Positions 51,001-63,689 of a stretch of DNA of 64,000 bases are shown piece by piece. The position numbers and the translations under genes are program-made. Position 1 is the first letter of the stretch; each line of letters starts with the position of its first letter. Source of the DNA: Lethocerus indicus (taxonomy: Eukaryota > Arthropoda > Insecta > Hemiptera > Belostomatidae); assembly GCA_019843655.1 (NCBI GenBank), contig JACDQD010000007.1, forward strand, positions 7,623,600 through 7,687,599, written 5' to 3'. The notes under the pieces are model-generated. The model searched no databases, was not told the DNA's origin, and worked only from the letters and a program-made list of their open reading frames with translations.

Positions 51001-51072
51001 ATGGAGGGAATGCTTTTTGCTGACAAACCTGTAGACTACCTTAAGAAGGGAAAGTTTCAGGGCAAACGTTGA
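51001..51072 (+). CDS. Possible 23-codon small ORF downstream of candidate promoter
   Basis: ATG at 51001, TGA ending at 51072. The 23-residue product begins MEGMLFADKPVDYL and ends KKGKFQGKR. It is the first ATG after the putative start site at 50973, giving a 28-base leader. The peptide has no signal sequence and no motif I recognise. A frame this short is easily random; its interest comes only from the promoter-like sequence just upstream. Confidence 0.12.
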   Translation: MEGMLFADKPVDYLKKGKFQGKR

Positions 51073-51390
51073 AACTCGGACTTAGTAATGAAGGCGAGGT
51101 GGAGGCATGAAGTGAGGCTAGTGCCGGCCGAAGGAAGCTTCGCGTGCCGGACTCGAGCAACTTGTGTTTACGGCGGGGCCCCAGAGTAGTTTGAACCCAC
51201 TTACTGAAAACGTTTCTGAGTTATTCAATAAATAACTGAGAAACGGCGCTCATCTGAATATCCGAAGCAGTTTGGCGGACTGTTTTATTCAGGGGATTTT
51301 TTTTTTAGCTACCTCGCGATCCTCGGAGTCGGACAGACACAGTATCGATTCCCGTCAGCGGACAGGGGGAGAGTGAAGGCCGATGACCAG
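51073..51390. other. Non-coding stretch, no recognised gene
   Basis: Moderately GC-rich with a T run at about 51296-51305. Nothing else seen before the microsatellite. Confidence 0.55.
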
Positions 51391-51393
51391 AGA

Positions 51394-51436
<43 letters not shown>
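51391..51436. repeat. (AG)n microsatellite
   Basis: AG dinucleotides with one GG interruption near the start and a perfect core from about 51399 to 51436. The minus-strand Pro/Ser/Leu frame across it is an artefact. Confidence 0.97.
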
Positions 51437-51442
<6 letters not shown>

Positions 51443-54400
51443 GCAGGGAATGGGGCCCTCTCATGAAAAATTGATTTTCCAATTTTCTTCGCATGATGGC
51501 ACGTCCTCCTGATTAAACGTAACCGACGTGGCGCCGCCGAGGAAGAGGTCCCCGTGTATAGGGGCTCTATTCCAACGCCGGGCTTTGGAAATCGTATTAG
51601 GTCAGACCGTGATTACAGTCCTTTAAGAGGACATGGTCCATTTTTCTTCACAATGTAAAGCGCCGTTGGTCGCCCTCTAGGATACGACAGAAGACAGAGA
51701 TCTAGATATACAACATTCGAGATAACACAATAATATTCGGGTAAACCAAAAAATCGTAAAATGGAAAAGAATTCTATATACAGTTATATTGAATAACTGT
51801 TAGCTGGTCAGCGCGGGTTGAGAATACTGTTAGTGTAACAGTGCAGACAGTATACGTCAACAGAATGCCTCGCTACACTATGGGAAGATCATAGTGTTCA
51901 CATATTTCAGGAATGGCTTATTTTCATTTAGTCGTATGTTTTCATATTTAATTACTATTTCATTGTTTCATAGCACAGTAGATTACGGGTAAAATTGTTT
52001 GAATAGCTTGTTCAAAGACTACTTTCTCCGTCTTCATGCTTTAAAAGGCTTGTTCTATAAGTCATCCGCGGCGCCTGCGGAGGGATTTGGAAAATTTCCA
52101 ACGGGATTCTCGAGAGAAAAAATGGACAGGGCTTATATATTGGGTCCATTGAAATATTAGCGAGAAACTCTGGCGGAAAAACATTCCCCGGGTATTTACG
52201 GGCATTTATCACTACAGTTTCAATTCACCTCAACGCCGCATTTCACAGAAGTTAACTATAAATAATAACCTCCCCTTCGGAAGTAGTCATTTAATAGCCC
52301 CGAGCCATTTTATTTGCTGTCCTCTACAAGTACATTAGGGCGACTCTATATTCTTGCTTTCACGACCTCGGTACAAGTTGAATCGATAGGGCCGCCGAAA
52401 ACGACAACGTTATTAATGGCACGAGAAAAAAAAAGTTTCGCCGAGTGAAGCGAGCTCTGATTGATGGTATAAAAGTTCTTTTCAGTGTCACCTCTACGGC
52501 CCGAGGGGCACTTTGAGTGGTTGCCGCTACCCGAGATACACCCTCAGACGAAAGTTGTATCACCAGCCCCCCCCGCCACCCCACCAACTCACTATTAGCC
52601 CAATAAAAGCCAATTCGCTTTTCAGATTTCAATCCCCGATTGTACACATTTGCGATTCCGAGTAAACTTCCCTTCTGACATTGGACGTCGCCATTCAATC
52701 CGAATATGCCTACAGGAAAACTCCGTAAAAATTCTGTAGTTCGTGATTATCTCGATATTATGCGATTAATTATTTTTCTATCTATTTTCATATTCAATTT
52801 TTATATATTTTAATTATTTTGTACGATCCAGTACGGGTGAACGTACATGTAGTCAATCAGCTGTAACGCGGCGCTACCGATACTAAGCCGGAACAACAGC
52901 TCTGTATAACAAATTTAGTATCAGAGCGCCGTGCTGGAAAATTATCTGATTTATAATTAAAATATTATATTATAATACTTATATTTACAATACATATTAT
53001 ATATTTCCATTTATATATTAATATTATATAAATAGGATGACAAAATAGTGTAGAAAAATTATATTCCTAGGACATCTTTGTAAAAGACTTTTTAATAAGC
53101 GTACACCCCCAAACTATGCAGAATTCAAGAGAGAGAAACAAACTTTTATATTTTTAAATTCTTTTTTATAGTTTTTTACAGCTTACTGAATATAATAAAT
53201 TTAACTAAAAAAATGCTCGACTCCACGTAATAAATTATAGCCGATAAATAACCCCCGGGATTAATTTTAATCGTACGAGTGCAAAACGTTTTCATAAAAC
53301 AAATTTTTGATTCATCGTCGGGTTTCACGGCTTTGTAAGAGCGGGCCGGGCGGCTAATTATGCAGCCACTCCTGCGGCCGAGAGTTCAACACTTTCAAGA
53401 GCACTTAAGTGAGAGTTAAGAGAGATAAATTTCAGCAGGGAAGAAAATTACGTAGTTTATTTAGTTCGGGGCTGCGGGAAGGGTTAAGGGAGGCGGGGGG
53501 GGGTTTAGGGCGGCCGGCAATATCAAAGATAAAACGGTCTGTTCAACTCCCGCCGTTCGTGAGAGTTAAAGACGGGACAACTTACCAGATAAGTTGCTCA
53601 ACTTTAACCGAAACTCGAGTTAGTGAGCTCGCCCTCTAATATTTAGACGTTTCACTTATTTAAGAGGGATTATCACGAAATCCTTTTCTTAGGCGCGAAT
53701 TAAGAAATACAACTCTATTAGACCCAGCGCTTGGTGAATTTCATTGCGGAACTATATTATTGCTAAGGTGAATGCATTCATTTATGTAGAAATAAATTTA
53801 TTTTGGAGGCTTAGACATTATCTGCATATAATGCTGCTCTGAAGGTGGATTTTATACGGGGAAATATACTGCCACAAAATACCTTTATCGGGCCATAAAA
53901 TTGCCATAAATTCAGCAGTTAAAACAAACCCCGAATTTTGCAATAGTTCAATAAAAAATTCACGATCTTTTCTCAGGTTTTAAATCTACTTGGAGCGTTT
54001 ATTTTTAAGCCAGGAAAACTCCAAGACGAGCCACTTACCGGGGGTCACAGAAAGGAGGAGGCGAAGAGAATTAAGAGACAGTGTGAAGGGAATAAGAGAG
54101 AGACAAGGGGATGGTCGGTTCTTAAGGGGTAGGAATGGGCTGTACGGGGTTTGCCCAAGTCTCAAAATCCCGGCCTTTCATTCAGTATTAAGGGCACAGC
54201 TCTCCCAATCCTTCCTCCTCCGTTTCCATCTTTCCTGTTACCAACTCTAACTCTATCTCGAGCAAACCTTCCCCCACTTCACACCTAGTCAGTCTATTAT
54301 TCCATCGCCGTCCCTCGGCAGGGAAAGAAAGAGTTTGTACAATTTACATGGTAAAACAAATCACAACTGTAATCTGAATATAAATCATAATGGAAGGTCC

Positions 54401-55864
54401 ACAAATACAAGCTAGTCCCTGAAAGCTGGACAAAGATCCGATTTCCATTAAGACATAAGATCCGAGTCAAATCTTTCATTAAGACATTTATAAGCACAGT
54501 TGTTAAAAATACATTTAAGGAAAATATCAATAACATATCGGGAAATAAATTAAAGTCCTAATACATGCGGTATCCTATAATTTATTGCATCAGTACCGCT
54601 CAGAATCGCTGTCTGAAAAACCAATATTAAAACGTTAATTCTCATTATATCAGAAGTTACAAATACATTTTACAAGAGGAATTTCCATTTAAAATATGTC
54701 TAGTGTTATGAATTCAAAGAGAAACTTGAAATGTCAAGCCAAGATATATGAAGAGAATTGAATATGTAAGGTCATGTTATACATATAAAGAGAATTATAG
54801 AGAACATAAGAAACTCCTGGTTACCCTCGTAGATATACGAGAATCACATGATCCTAAATGGGCACAAGTCACCCCAAAATATCTATAATGCTAACTAACT
54901 TAAGCGACCCGAACTTATAACGTGGTCGAACGTTATCTTCCCCGCTTCCCCCAATAACATTTACGGCAATCCAAATTGAAACATTAATTCATTGCAATCA
55001 TCCCCGTTGTAATTAGAGGGTCTCCGTGGTGTTTAATCTGACGGGGAGGGAGTGTCCCCGATAACGGCGGAGAGTCTCTCGATCCATCTATCGGGCACAT
55101 TAGAGACGAGGAGGGCGGGCAGACAATGGGTCGGGCTAATGCCGGGCCGCCCGACTAGGAAATAATTGTTTCCGCTGTTTAAAAAATGAAATTCATTGGC
55201 CCCTCGGGGTTCCCAGTAGGCCTCCCACTAACGAGGAGCCCGGGAGATGGACACGGGATAAGCCGGCGCTGAATGGGTCCCACCAGCGGGGAGATTAGCA
55301 GCCATTGTACCCAGTTTATGTCTATACCATTAAATCATACTTAGTCATCGGACGGCCTCCCCCCCCACCCCGTCATTCCCATAAAAGGGGGTTACACGCC
55401 CGAGAAACAATATTCAAAAGGCACCTATATCTTCTGGCAGAGAAATTATTCGGCAAAACCCGGGTTGTTTGAACTATCGAATATTGTTTTATAAAACAAT
55501 TTGACATTACATTTGACGTCTACATTGTGGGTATCCCAACATTACTATTGACACTACTGCTACGAAACTTTAACATTAGCTCAATTAATTTCACATGCGA
55601 TAATAAGTATGAACGTGACAAAAATAATTGTTAACAATTCACAAAATGTTAACGAAAATATCGCATGGAAATAAAAAAAGAAGGAACAGTTGGAACCGGT
55701 CGCCTTTTATTAAAAACGAACTACTAAAGGGATTAGAGGAAATGCTGGCAATATTAGAATGGCGCCATAAATTGCAGACCCCGGACAACATTTATGGGAC
55801 ACGGCACTAAGTCAGGGCAATAAAAGGAACGTGTGCGCCGGTGTGACCGCTCCAGCGCCCGTCC
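51437..55864. other. Non-coding stretch, no recognised gene
   Basis: AT-rich at about 51690-52010, 52730-53240 (the densest AT block in the window, near-pure A/T at 52950-53040) and 54340-54890. CpG-rich at about 53330-53360, 53470-53520 and 55000-55290, with a C run at about 55361-55369. A TATAAAAG at 52469 has TTCAGT only about 14 bases away, too close for a core promoter. Confidence 0.5.
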
Positions 55865-55886
55865 GTGTGTGTGTGTGTATGTGTGG
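55865..55886. repeat. (GT)n microsatellite, short
   Basis: Seven GT units, an AT interruption and GTGTGG. Confidence 0.92.
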
Positions 55887-56898
55887 ATCGCCCCTCCCTC
55901 CCGCTCTCTTTTTAGAAACGTTGTCGATAAATTAAGGTCCGGGATAAATCCTCCGGTCCAGGTCGTAACTCGGAGTCGCCGCGCGTATTCGATTAGAGAA
56001 TTAAAAGGAAAAAACGTATAGGTCGGTCAGAGATATCGAAGTGGGCCACTGGGGGCTCGACAACCGAGCTTTAATAAAAAGCATCGCATCTAAATTCATG
56101 AGCGAAACGTAAAATTTAGATAGAGTAATTATTCCGTTCGGCTCTTATAATGTATGGCACTTCAGCATAAGGTAGAGGGGTGTGTCAACCTCTTGAAATT
56201 ATTCTTTAATAAAATAAAATGAAAGAATTTATTTATGTACATATGCAGTGTTTTGTTGAAAGGAACAGAGAAACCGAGCCTCATTAATTTACTGACGAAA
56301 TGCTACTGGCGATGGCGAAAAGACGAAACGGGCTAAACCAAGCCAGTAAGTGGAGACAGAAGAGCGATGATAACCCACTAACGGTATACTAAATTAAGTA
56401 CTTAAATATATTACGCGAATATTTCAACAATATTTAAGGTAGAGTCCTGAACATTAGAAACATGGGTAAGAAATTGTCCAAAGGAAACAGGAACCTCTGG
56501 TTAAAAGGTGATTTTCCGTTTCTAATAATCCCGAAATTTCTTGTCACGTGGTCGCGCTATTACTTAAAAGGGTGAAGTTAAAAGGATCGGCAACGAACAA
56601 AATTGATTCCAAGTCCTATTAAAGGCACCGATTTAGAGGGTATATTTAAAAAAGGATTTTTCACCGAACAAAAAAAAATTTCCCGGGGCTAAATCGACAC
56701 AACGGCGGGCGTTGAACGTGTGTTGACGGTTGAATGGGGCAGTAGCACGCCTCCAATTTTCTCCCATTCCGCAGAACCGAACCGCCCCCGCCACCGCCCC
56801 CGCCCAGGCTCAGCCGCCTCCCCAAGTGCTTTTCCAATAATTGAAATCAATTACGGGCACGGAGGTGATGCCAACAGCCAGAACAGTTAGGGCGTCCC

Positions 56899-56901
<3 letters not shown>
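55887..56901. other. Non-coding stretch, no recognised gene
   Basis: AT-rich at about 56080-56460, purine-rich poly-A at about 56660-56680 and GC-rich (CCGCC repeats) at about 56770-56825. No frame is recognisable. Confidence 0.55.

Positions 56902-56934
<33 letters not shown>
56902..56934. repeat. (AG)n microsatellite
   Basis: About fifteen perfect AG units ending in GGGG. Confidence 0.97.
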
Positions 56935-59567
56935 AACAGACAACAACCCAGCAGTTCTTCTATACCGGGAACATTATATATTAACACCACACAACTCCGA
57001 ATGCACTCCGAATATAGCATTTGCTATTAATGTTATAAATTTTGTACAAAAATCGAAATAGGAAAACGTTACAGTCAATTGTAAACAGCAGAGACATTAG
57101 TCTGCGGCTTTTCTGTGCCGCTAAATACGGTGATAGATAATGTATTTTCCAATTAATGGCGTCGGCCCTAACATATTTAAATTGTTACGAAGCCCCAGTA
57201 TTAGAGCTGAACACTATATTTAATTAACCGAATGTTTGCCGTGACCGCAACCCGTATCGTCACACAGAACAAAATTCAACTGCTACGGCTCGTTAATGAG
57301 AAGAAATAAATGGGCCAATAGAAACAATGTATTCGCGTAATTCTCCAGCCGTTGGGGTAAATTCGTATTGATGTAGAACTGTGAAGGCGGTCTGACCGCA
57401 ACGAGGCTCGGAGTATACCACTCACGTGCCTAATTAATTGTTTCGCGAAAAAGAAATTAATTATCCGACGATGTTAACGAAGATGTTAGTGAGACTAGCC
57501 AAAAAAGTGAAGTGTGTAGCGGAGACATCTTCGGGGCAATAAGAGGACGGCGCGCCGGGTGCGACGCCCCACGCCTCTTCCAGAAACTTCCTTCGATTCG
57601 GCAAATATTTGTTGGGCCACTCAGTTTACACAATGCCAATAATGCAGATGGGGCCGAGTACTCCAACAAACATCTCTTCAGAAATAATGATAACGACTTC
57701 GGGATGAGTGCGTAAGGAACGCAAATCAAACTTGAAGGAACTCCTTCTATAACTATTATGTAATATTAACAATAATATCAATTCCAATTATCGTCATTGT
57801 AGGTTAGCTTAGAAATGAATGTACACATTCGGGACATAAATGATTCGAAGTGTAGGGACACTATCAGAAATATCCATAAAACGATAACTCAAAAAGGTTA
57901 CAACTCTTTTGAAATATGATTCACCGGAGCAATTTTGACGTAATTTAAATTATTATTACCGACTGTTTTCATCGACATAAATGAATGTACGAACTTTATT
58001 ATTGATTCAGAATTCAAACAACCGTAATTAACCGGTATTAATTATGCATGGAATTTGGAAATTACCTGCACTAGCACGAAATTTAAAATTTAGATTAGCA
58101 ACGCCGAAATGTCCGGGCCAAATTGACCGGCATTTATTCGTCTCCCCTTTGCCGGATAATCGAAATTAGGCCATTAATTAACTTACAAAAACTTACTGGA
58201 ATTGAATTTTGTTTGTCCGAAAGTGGCGCATGCAATCGGTTAAAGAAGTAAATTCGACGCTCCACGCCGCAAATGATTTGTGCATGCCGCCTCCATTCCG
58301 GATCCACCTAGTTCTGGGAGGGCGGGAAAACGGACTATAAATCTCGTCCCGGGCTGTAATCCAATTTAACTGCGGTCAAAACGCCAAGAACTTCACCCCC
58401 GGGGGATGCATAAAACAAGAATAGCGCCGACTTAAAATCCCGAGTGCATTTCCAGCCCCGGCTCTTAACTCCAGGCTCGAACCGGCCAGTTAACCGGGGG
58501 ATAGACGCAGCATGTCAGCAGTGAATTCATAATGAAATCAATAATTCCAGAATAAATATAGAAATACAAACATAGTAGCATAAATTAGATAAGTTTAGCC
58601 TGGGGTTCAAAATGTGGTTAGTACCTGTGGTATGAACTAGTATACAATCAAGATGTTCTAATGAGGTTAATTAAATACGAAGCAATCTCAAAATATTCAC
58701 GTCTGATGAAAAGAAAACAGTAATGAGTTTTGAAATTAAAAATGGGAACAACGAAATGAAATACTAGGATTTCATAGGTTTAAAAATTAAATTCCATTTA
58801 CTGATTAAAATGCTAATGCATTCGGTGTGGAGTTTTCTCCCTACGCTCCTAGTTCGCGCCACATAAAGTCTTAGTACCTTTTCTCAGAGAGTTTCAAGAT
58901 AGTACCTCTGGGTCTAGCCGAATAGAAAACTTTAGTATTTGAGGAAATTCAGCTCGAGCTATAACGGACAGTGGAACTGTACTCATTCCGAACGGCGCTT
59001 GCAAACGCTGGGAAACTCGGCGATTCTCCTATAAATAATTAGAATATAGGGCCCTTCAGGAATATAATCCAATTTGGTCACGGGGCAAGAAACTAAATAG
59101 GAACGGGACTAAGGCTCCGACCGAAAAGGCCCGAAGGTTTTGCCTAGTTTTTCAGGCGGGGCTCAGGGGCGCTTTACTCGTTGAAGGCTTTATGCCGCAA
59201 TAAGAAACTTAGTTAAGTACAGAGGGCTCCAGTGAGGGCACCTGCTGCCTCCCGGGCCTCCCGTTTGACTGTAAATAAACGCGGCCGGGGGCCGGCCGAA
59301 AAAAAGGCGAGAAACCCGGCCCAAATCTCAGCCAATTTACGGTTTGTCAGTTTGTTAAAACCGGGAGGGGAGGGAACCGGTTGGCACGCGCACCAAAACC
59401 TCAATGATGACAAATCTTTGCAGTAATTGGAACAACTTATATGGCAGGGAGAAAGCATTAATGAGATAATAACTAAAACGATTCCTTTTTTGCATAAGAT
59501 TCCCATATTACTGTCCCCAAGGGTGGTATTATATTTCTAGATGAAATTCTAGCAGCAAAGTTCGTTT
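56935..59567. other. Non-coding stretch, no recognised gene
   Basis: AT-rich at about 56980-57240, 57750-58100 and 58520-58800. CpG-rich at about 57530-57580 and 59230-59390. Frames of 64-97 codons near 57457-57729 and 59213-59506 overlap on both strands and are not recognisable. Confidence 0.5.
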
Positions 59568-59760
59568 TTATTTATCTATATAATATTTGTCAAATAGCGT
59601 TTGTCTGTGTGTGTTCGCTAAACATTTCCAAACGGCTGAACCGATCAGCGTTCTTGATCTTTTTGAATATATTCTGAAAACACTGAGAATACGTGTCAGG
59701 AAATCGATAAATAAGTCCAACAGATAAATCATCTTATAAATACTAATCGTTCCCATTCCG
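59568..59760 (+). mobile_element. Fragment resembling a Helitron/Helentron-type repeat
   Basis: The string TTTGTCTGTGTGTGTTCGCT, followed by ACATTTCCAAACGGCTGAAC and CGATCAGCGTTCTTGATC, follows an ATCTATATAATAT lead. The pattern of a short AT lead, GTTTGT-rich sequence and then 'aaACGGCTgaACCGATc' is, from memory, widespread in insect genomes as part of Helitron/Helentron-like non-autonomous elements and related dispersed repeats. No transposase or Rep/helicase frame is present and I cannot define ends or a target-site duplication, so the boundaries are approximate. It may instead be an unclassified dispersed repeat. Confidence 0.4.
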
Positions 59761-62700
59761 AACGGAAATAATTGGGAAACAATAATGAAACAGGACCGTA
59801 AGGAAAACCGCTCTTACAGAACTAGTTGTCCTCGGACAATAAAATTTTATTTTCATCTCAAGTATCAAAAAAGTTTCTCAAGGGAATAAAAAGGACGCGA
59901 AGTTTGTTCAACACGTGCAACGATTTTCAATAAGCTGTAGTTTTCAAAATCCACTTTGTACAAGATATTAGTTTTCTTCGGGACGGAGGGGTACAGGGGG
60001 AGCACTAGTAAAACAACACTGAAACTAAAATCATAAAGGGACCTTTGAAACGGTTGACGAAGTAAAAAGATAATCTGATCTTGCAAAAGTTCTAATCTCT
60101 CTCTCTTCGTTTCTCTTCTCCTGGAGACAGCGGGGTCATTGTTTGGCAAGCTATTTTTATGCTTATGAAATGGGTGTAGATCATCGGTAGGAGTGCCGAC
60201 GCAGAGGTTTCTCATGGTGGACGGGGGCTATTCAGATTTATCTGTTTCGAGTGCTCGCCCCCTCCGGTTCTCCTGGGCCTCTTTATATCCGCATAAGGAG
60301 GGCCGGAGGATTCGGAAAAGCGTGAGAGGAGAGCGGGGCCGTTTCACGGTTTTATCACGGGCCATTCCCCGGGGCCCATAACGGGACAAGGTGAAATCAT
60401 AACTGGCGCAGAGGCCCGAGCACACGCTCCCGGCCGTTATTCTGAAATATTACCGACCCCGGGGCCCCGCCGAGCCTACCTCTCAGGAGCTTTCCTCGGC
60501 GGAAGAAAGAAAAGAAGGCGGCAAGAAAAAGATAGGCGTTTTTATATTTTTTACTTTCCCAATATACGCGCAACGGAGGAAATATATTGTTTCGGTCGGT
60601 TCGGGGGGGCCAACGGATTTACGGCCAACATTCAGTCGCTCCAGAATAGGCTGCGCACTTATTCGGCGCAACTTCGTCAACATTTGAAAACATTAGGAAG
60701 CCATAAACATTTTGAAATATCGTATATATAACAATAGAAATATTAAGACATTCAACAAAGAGTACGATTTTATACTTTTGTTTAAAATATACGTAACGAA
60801 AATATTTTGGACGAACGGGGCCTTTCATACCGAATTGAAGTAACCTACAATATAACAGCCCACATGTAAGGAAATTTCTATCGTATCAAAAATAAATAAA
60901 TGTTTGGAGAGACATTGTCGCAATCGATGCATTTTTTACTGTCGCAAAGTTATACCGGGAGGGGAGATCGGACGGGCGCCTTTCAAATGGAATTGAGGGG
61001 CAGTTGAGTGGTAACTCGGGGGCGGGTTAAATGGCACGGAAATGAAGGGAATACGCCGCTAATCGCTTTCATTGTCGCCGCGAGGAGGCGGCAGCAGGAG
61101 CGCCACCTCTCAAAGCCTTCGCAATTGTTGTAGTGCGCGTCTCAGCACTAATAGGCTCACGAGCGACTACCCAGCTAATAAGTCGATTATAGCATCCCTA
61201 CCCCGCTCTAGCACTTTCTCACGTTATCCAATCTTCAGTAGACACGTGGCGGTACAGAGATAGTGTTCTTTTCTCGGGAAACGAGGAAAAGTATCGGTAA
61301 GATCCGCGGGGAGAAACCAACGGCAAGAATGGACATGGATAAAGAGGAAACAATTAGTTGAAAAGTCATAGGTAAAAACGTTAATACATGCAACCCGCAA
61401 AAAATAAACTGTCGATCCGAACATCAAGTCTTCGAATCCCCAAACTTGATTTTAATATCCTTTAATAATAACAATACAAATAATAATAATTGCAAGAGAA
61501 ACCTAGAGTTCTACAAGGAAAAGAAGATCCTAAATCGGGAATTTTTAAAACTACATAATGATGACAGCCAAAATCAAAGTATTCGGAAAGCCAAAAATCT
61601 ATTATTAATTCAAAAATTAACGTTTTACACGTAACTTAGTTTTAATAATTAATTAAAAATTAATTATTTTAAAATTAATTTGTAAAAAATGTTTTACTAA
61701 CTCTTTTAATATAATTCTTGTATTCATACCAGTGATTCACATTAATTTTTGAATAATTTCTGGAACGCAATAGGTAAATTTTAAAGGAGTGAACATATTA
61801 AATCGGTGCCGATTTCCTTGGAATGACATTACAAATTAATTGGCGGACAAACAATGCGAAAGTTTAATCTCCGGCCAGAGGACAAAAGTAGTAGACAAAT
61901 AAAAAAAAATATACCGCCTAAGAGAATTGCATTTAAAGGGCAACCTTTGAACGTAACTCGAGATACTTTAACTTTCTTGTTTCTTCCTGTTTCCTGGTTT
62001 AATAGTGGACTGTAAACCACTAAAAGAAAACTTTCTGCAGGAAACTTAACCTCTTAATGAATGCGGCTTCTGTACTTTTCCATGGGCTAAGGAACTTCCT
62101 TCACAGTTGTATACCCGGTTTACTTTTATAAAATTTTTTTTATACTCATCATCGCTGTTTTTATTCTCGCGTTTCATCATCACCAGGGTTTTGTTCTGGA
62201 ATTATTCTTTTATGTGGTGGAATTTCGGAGTGTGTAATACTTTGTCTAGTAAGAAACCTTTCTGAACTACTTCTAGTTATAGGAGAAAATTAACTATAGA
62301 TTAAAGAACATGTGGTATTATATAAATGCCACAAAATAAATTATACTGCCCACTTGTTTCCCAGAAATATGTTTTATTTTGTCTCTAGAATACAACGAAT
62401 ATTACAAAAACGTTCAATTCATCAAATTGGCTCGATTATTAGTCATATCAGTCGTAAATCACACTGATTTTAGAGGCGATTGGTTTTCTACGGATATTTA
62501 TAAATATAATATAAAATCTATTGCAAACAGTTTCATCAAAATATTGAACCCACAGTCTTTCCTGAGGGGTTCACTCCAGCATCTGACCCTCTGAAGGGTC
62601 TCTTGGCAGTATTATCATAAGTAACGATGGGTGAGTGTTATCGGCAGTCAAGGATGTGTTGGGATTGCCAACTCATTGGCCCGTAGAGGCCTCGGCGGGC

Positions 62701-63667
62701 CCCGATATGTCAGAGGGGCGGCTAACCCCCACCTGTTTTATTCGAAATCGAAACGTCGATTTCCAACGCGGGGGGTGGAGGAGGGCGAGAAACGTTTTGG
62801 ATTTGCGGTTATTTTATTTACAGGACGTCCCCCCTCCCCTTTTGGGCATCCCCGTTTTACCGCATTCAAACATTTAAACAAGCTCGACAGTAGCTCTCGT
62901 CCCCAATGGGTACACTGCCTCATTAATTACTTATACCCTGTTATGTTTAAATATACATTTCGTAATATACTTGTCGGGCCCAAGAATCGATTCGCGATAC
63001 TCTGTCTTATGCTAGACTGGTTCAGCCGCCTGGTTCAGTAGCAATGCTTCAGCAACCATTGGCATAACGGAGCATACAATGTGCTAATAGGATGTTTCAT
63101 ATACAACCGTCATGAGTTATTACCTCACTGCTTTAGTCCCAGCGAAATCACGAAATCGGTTTACCTTAGGGGCAAATCAGCGAGCACAGGCAGCAAAGGA
63201 AACACTTGAATTAAGCGCAAACTTATATCGGAGTAACCGAGAAAATCAGGTTGACCTGTTAGAGGTGAAATTCAGATCATATTAGGCTGTCTTTTAAGTT
63301 AGGATGGAAAAAATAAATGCTACAATAATTTGTATTCACTACGATTATTTTCATAATAAATTTTTTCTTGAATATTATAATTACGAAACGTGTTTATTGA
63401 ACCAAACCCGGTATTTCTAAATTCTGATGTTTTATACCGAGTATCGATTGAACTCGTCTTTGTTACATTCTCATATACCTCCGCTTATGCATCATGAATA
63501 TTTATAAATACCACCAGCTGAACCACGCTCAACCCCCAGACAAGGTCGAGGCGTCAAAAAGCGGAGACGTCGGCGAATAAAATAAAGCCGAATGAATACG
63601 GGGCCTGGGGCGATGGAAGGGGGCAGGGGGAGGCGGCCATTGTGGCCCCTCATTCATCCGCGGGTAA
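59761..63667. other. Non-coding stretch, no recognised gene
   Basis: CpG-rich at about 60210-60520, 60950-61110 and 62640-62860. AT-rich at about 60680-60930, 61440-61790 (with a 10-bp A/T inverted repeat at 61644-61668) and 62100-62540. The 136-codon frame at 62631-63041 is unrecognised. The 62-codon Asn/Lys-rich frame at 61446-61634 reflects AT composition. Confidence 0.5.
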
Positions 63668-63689
63668 GAGGAGAGAGTGAGAGAGAGAG
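63668..63689. repeat. Short GA-rich tract
   Basis: GAGGAGAGAGTGAGAGAGAG-type sequence next to a GC-rich segment. Confidence 0.85.

Noticed and set aside
52469..52490. TATAAAAG followed by TTCAGT
   Set aside because: The two words are only about 14 bases apart, too close for a TATA/initiator pair.
61446..61634. Asn/Lys-rich 62-codon ORF
   Set aside because: The composition follows from AT-rich DNA; no start context or homology is visible.
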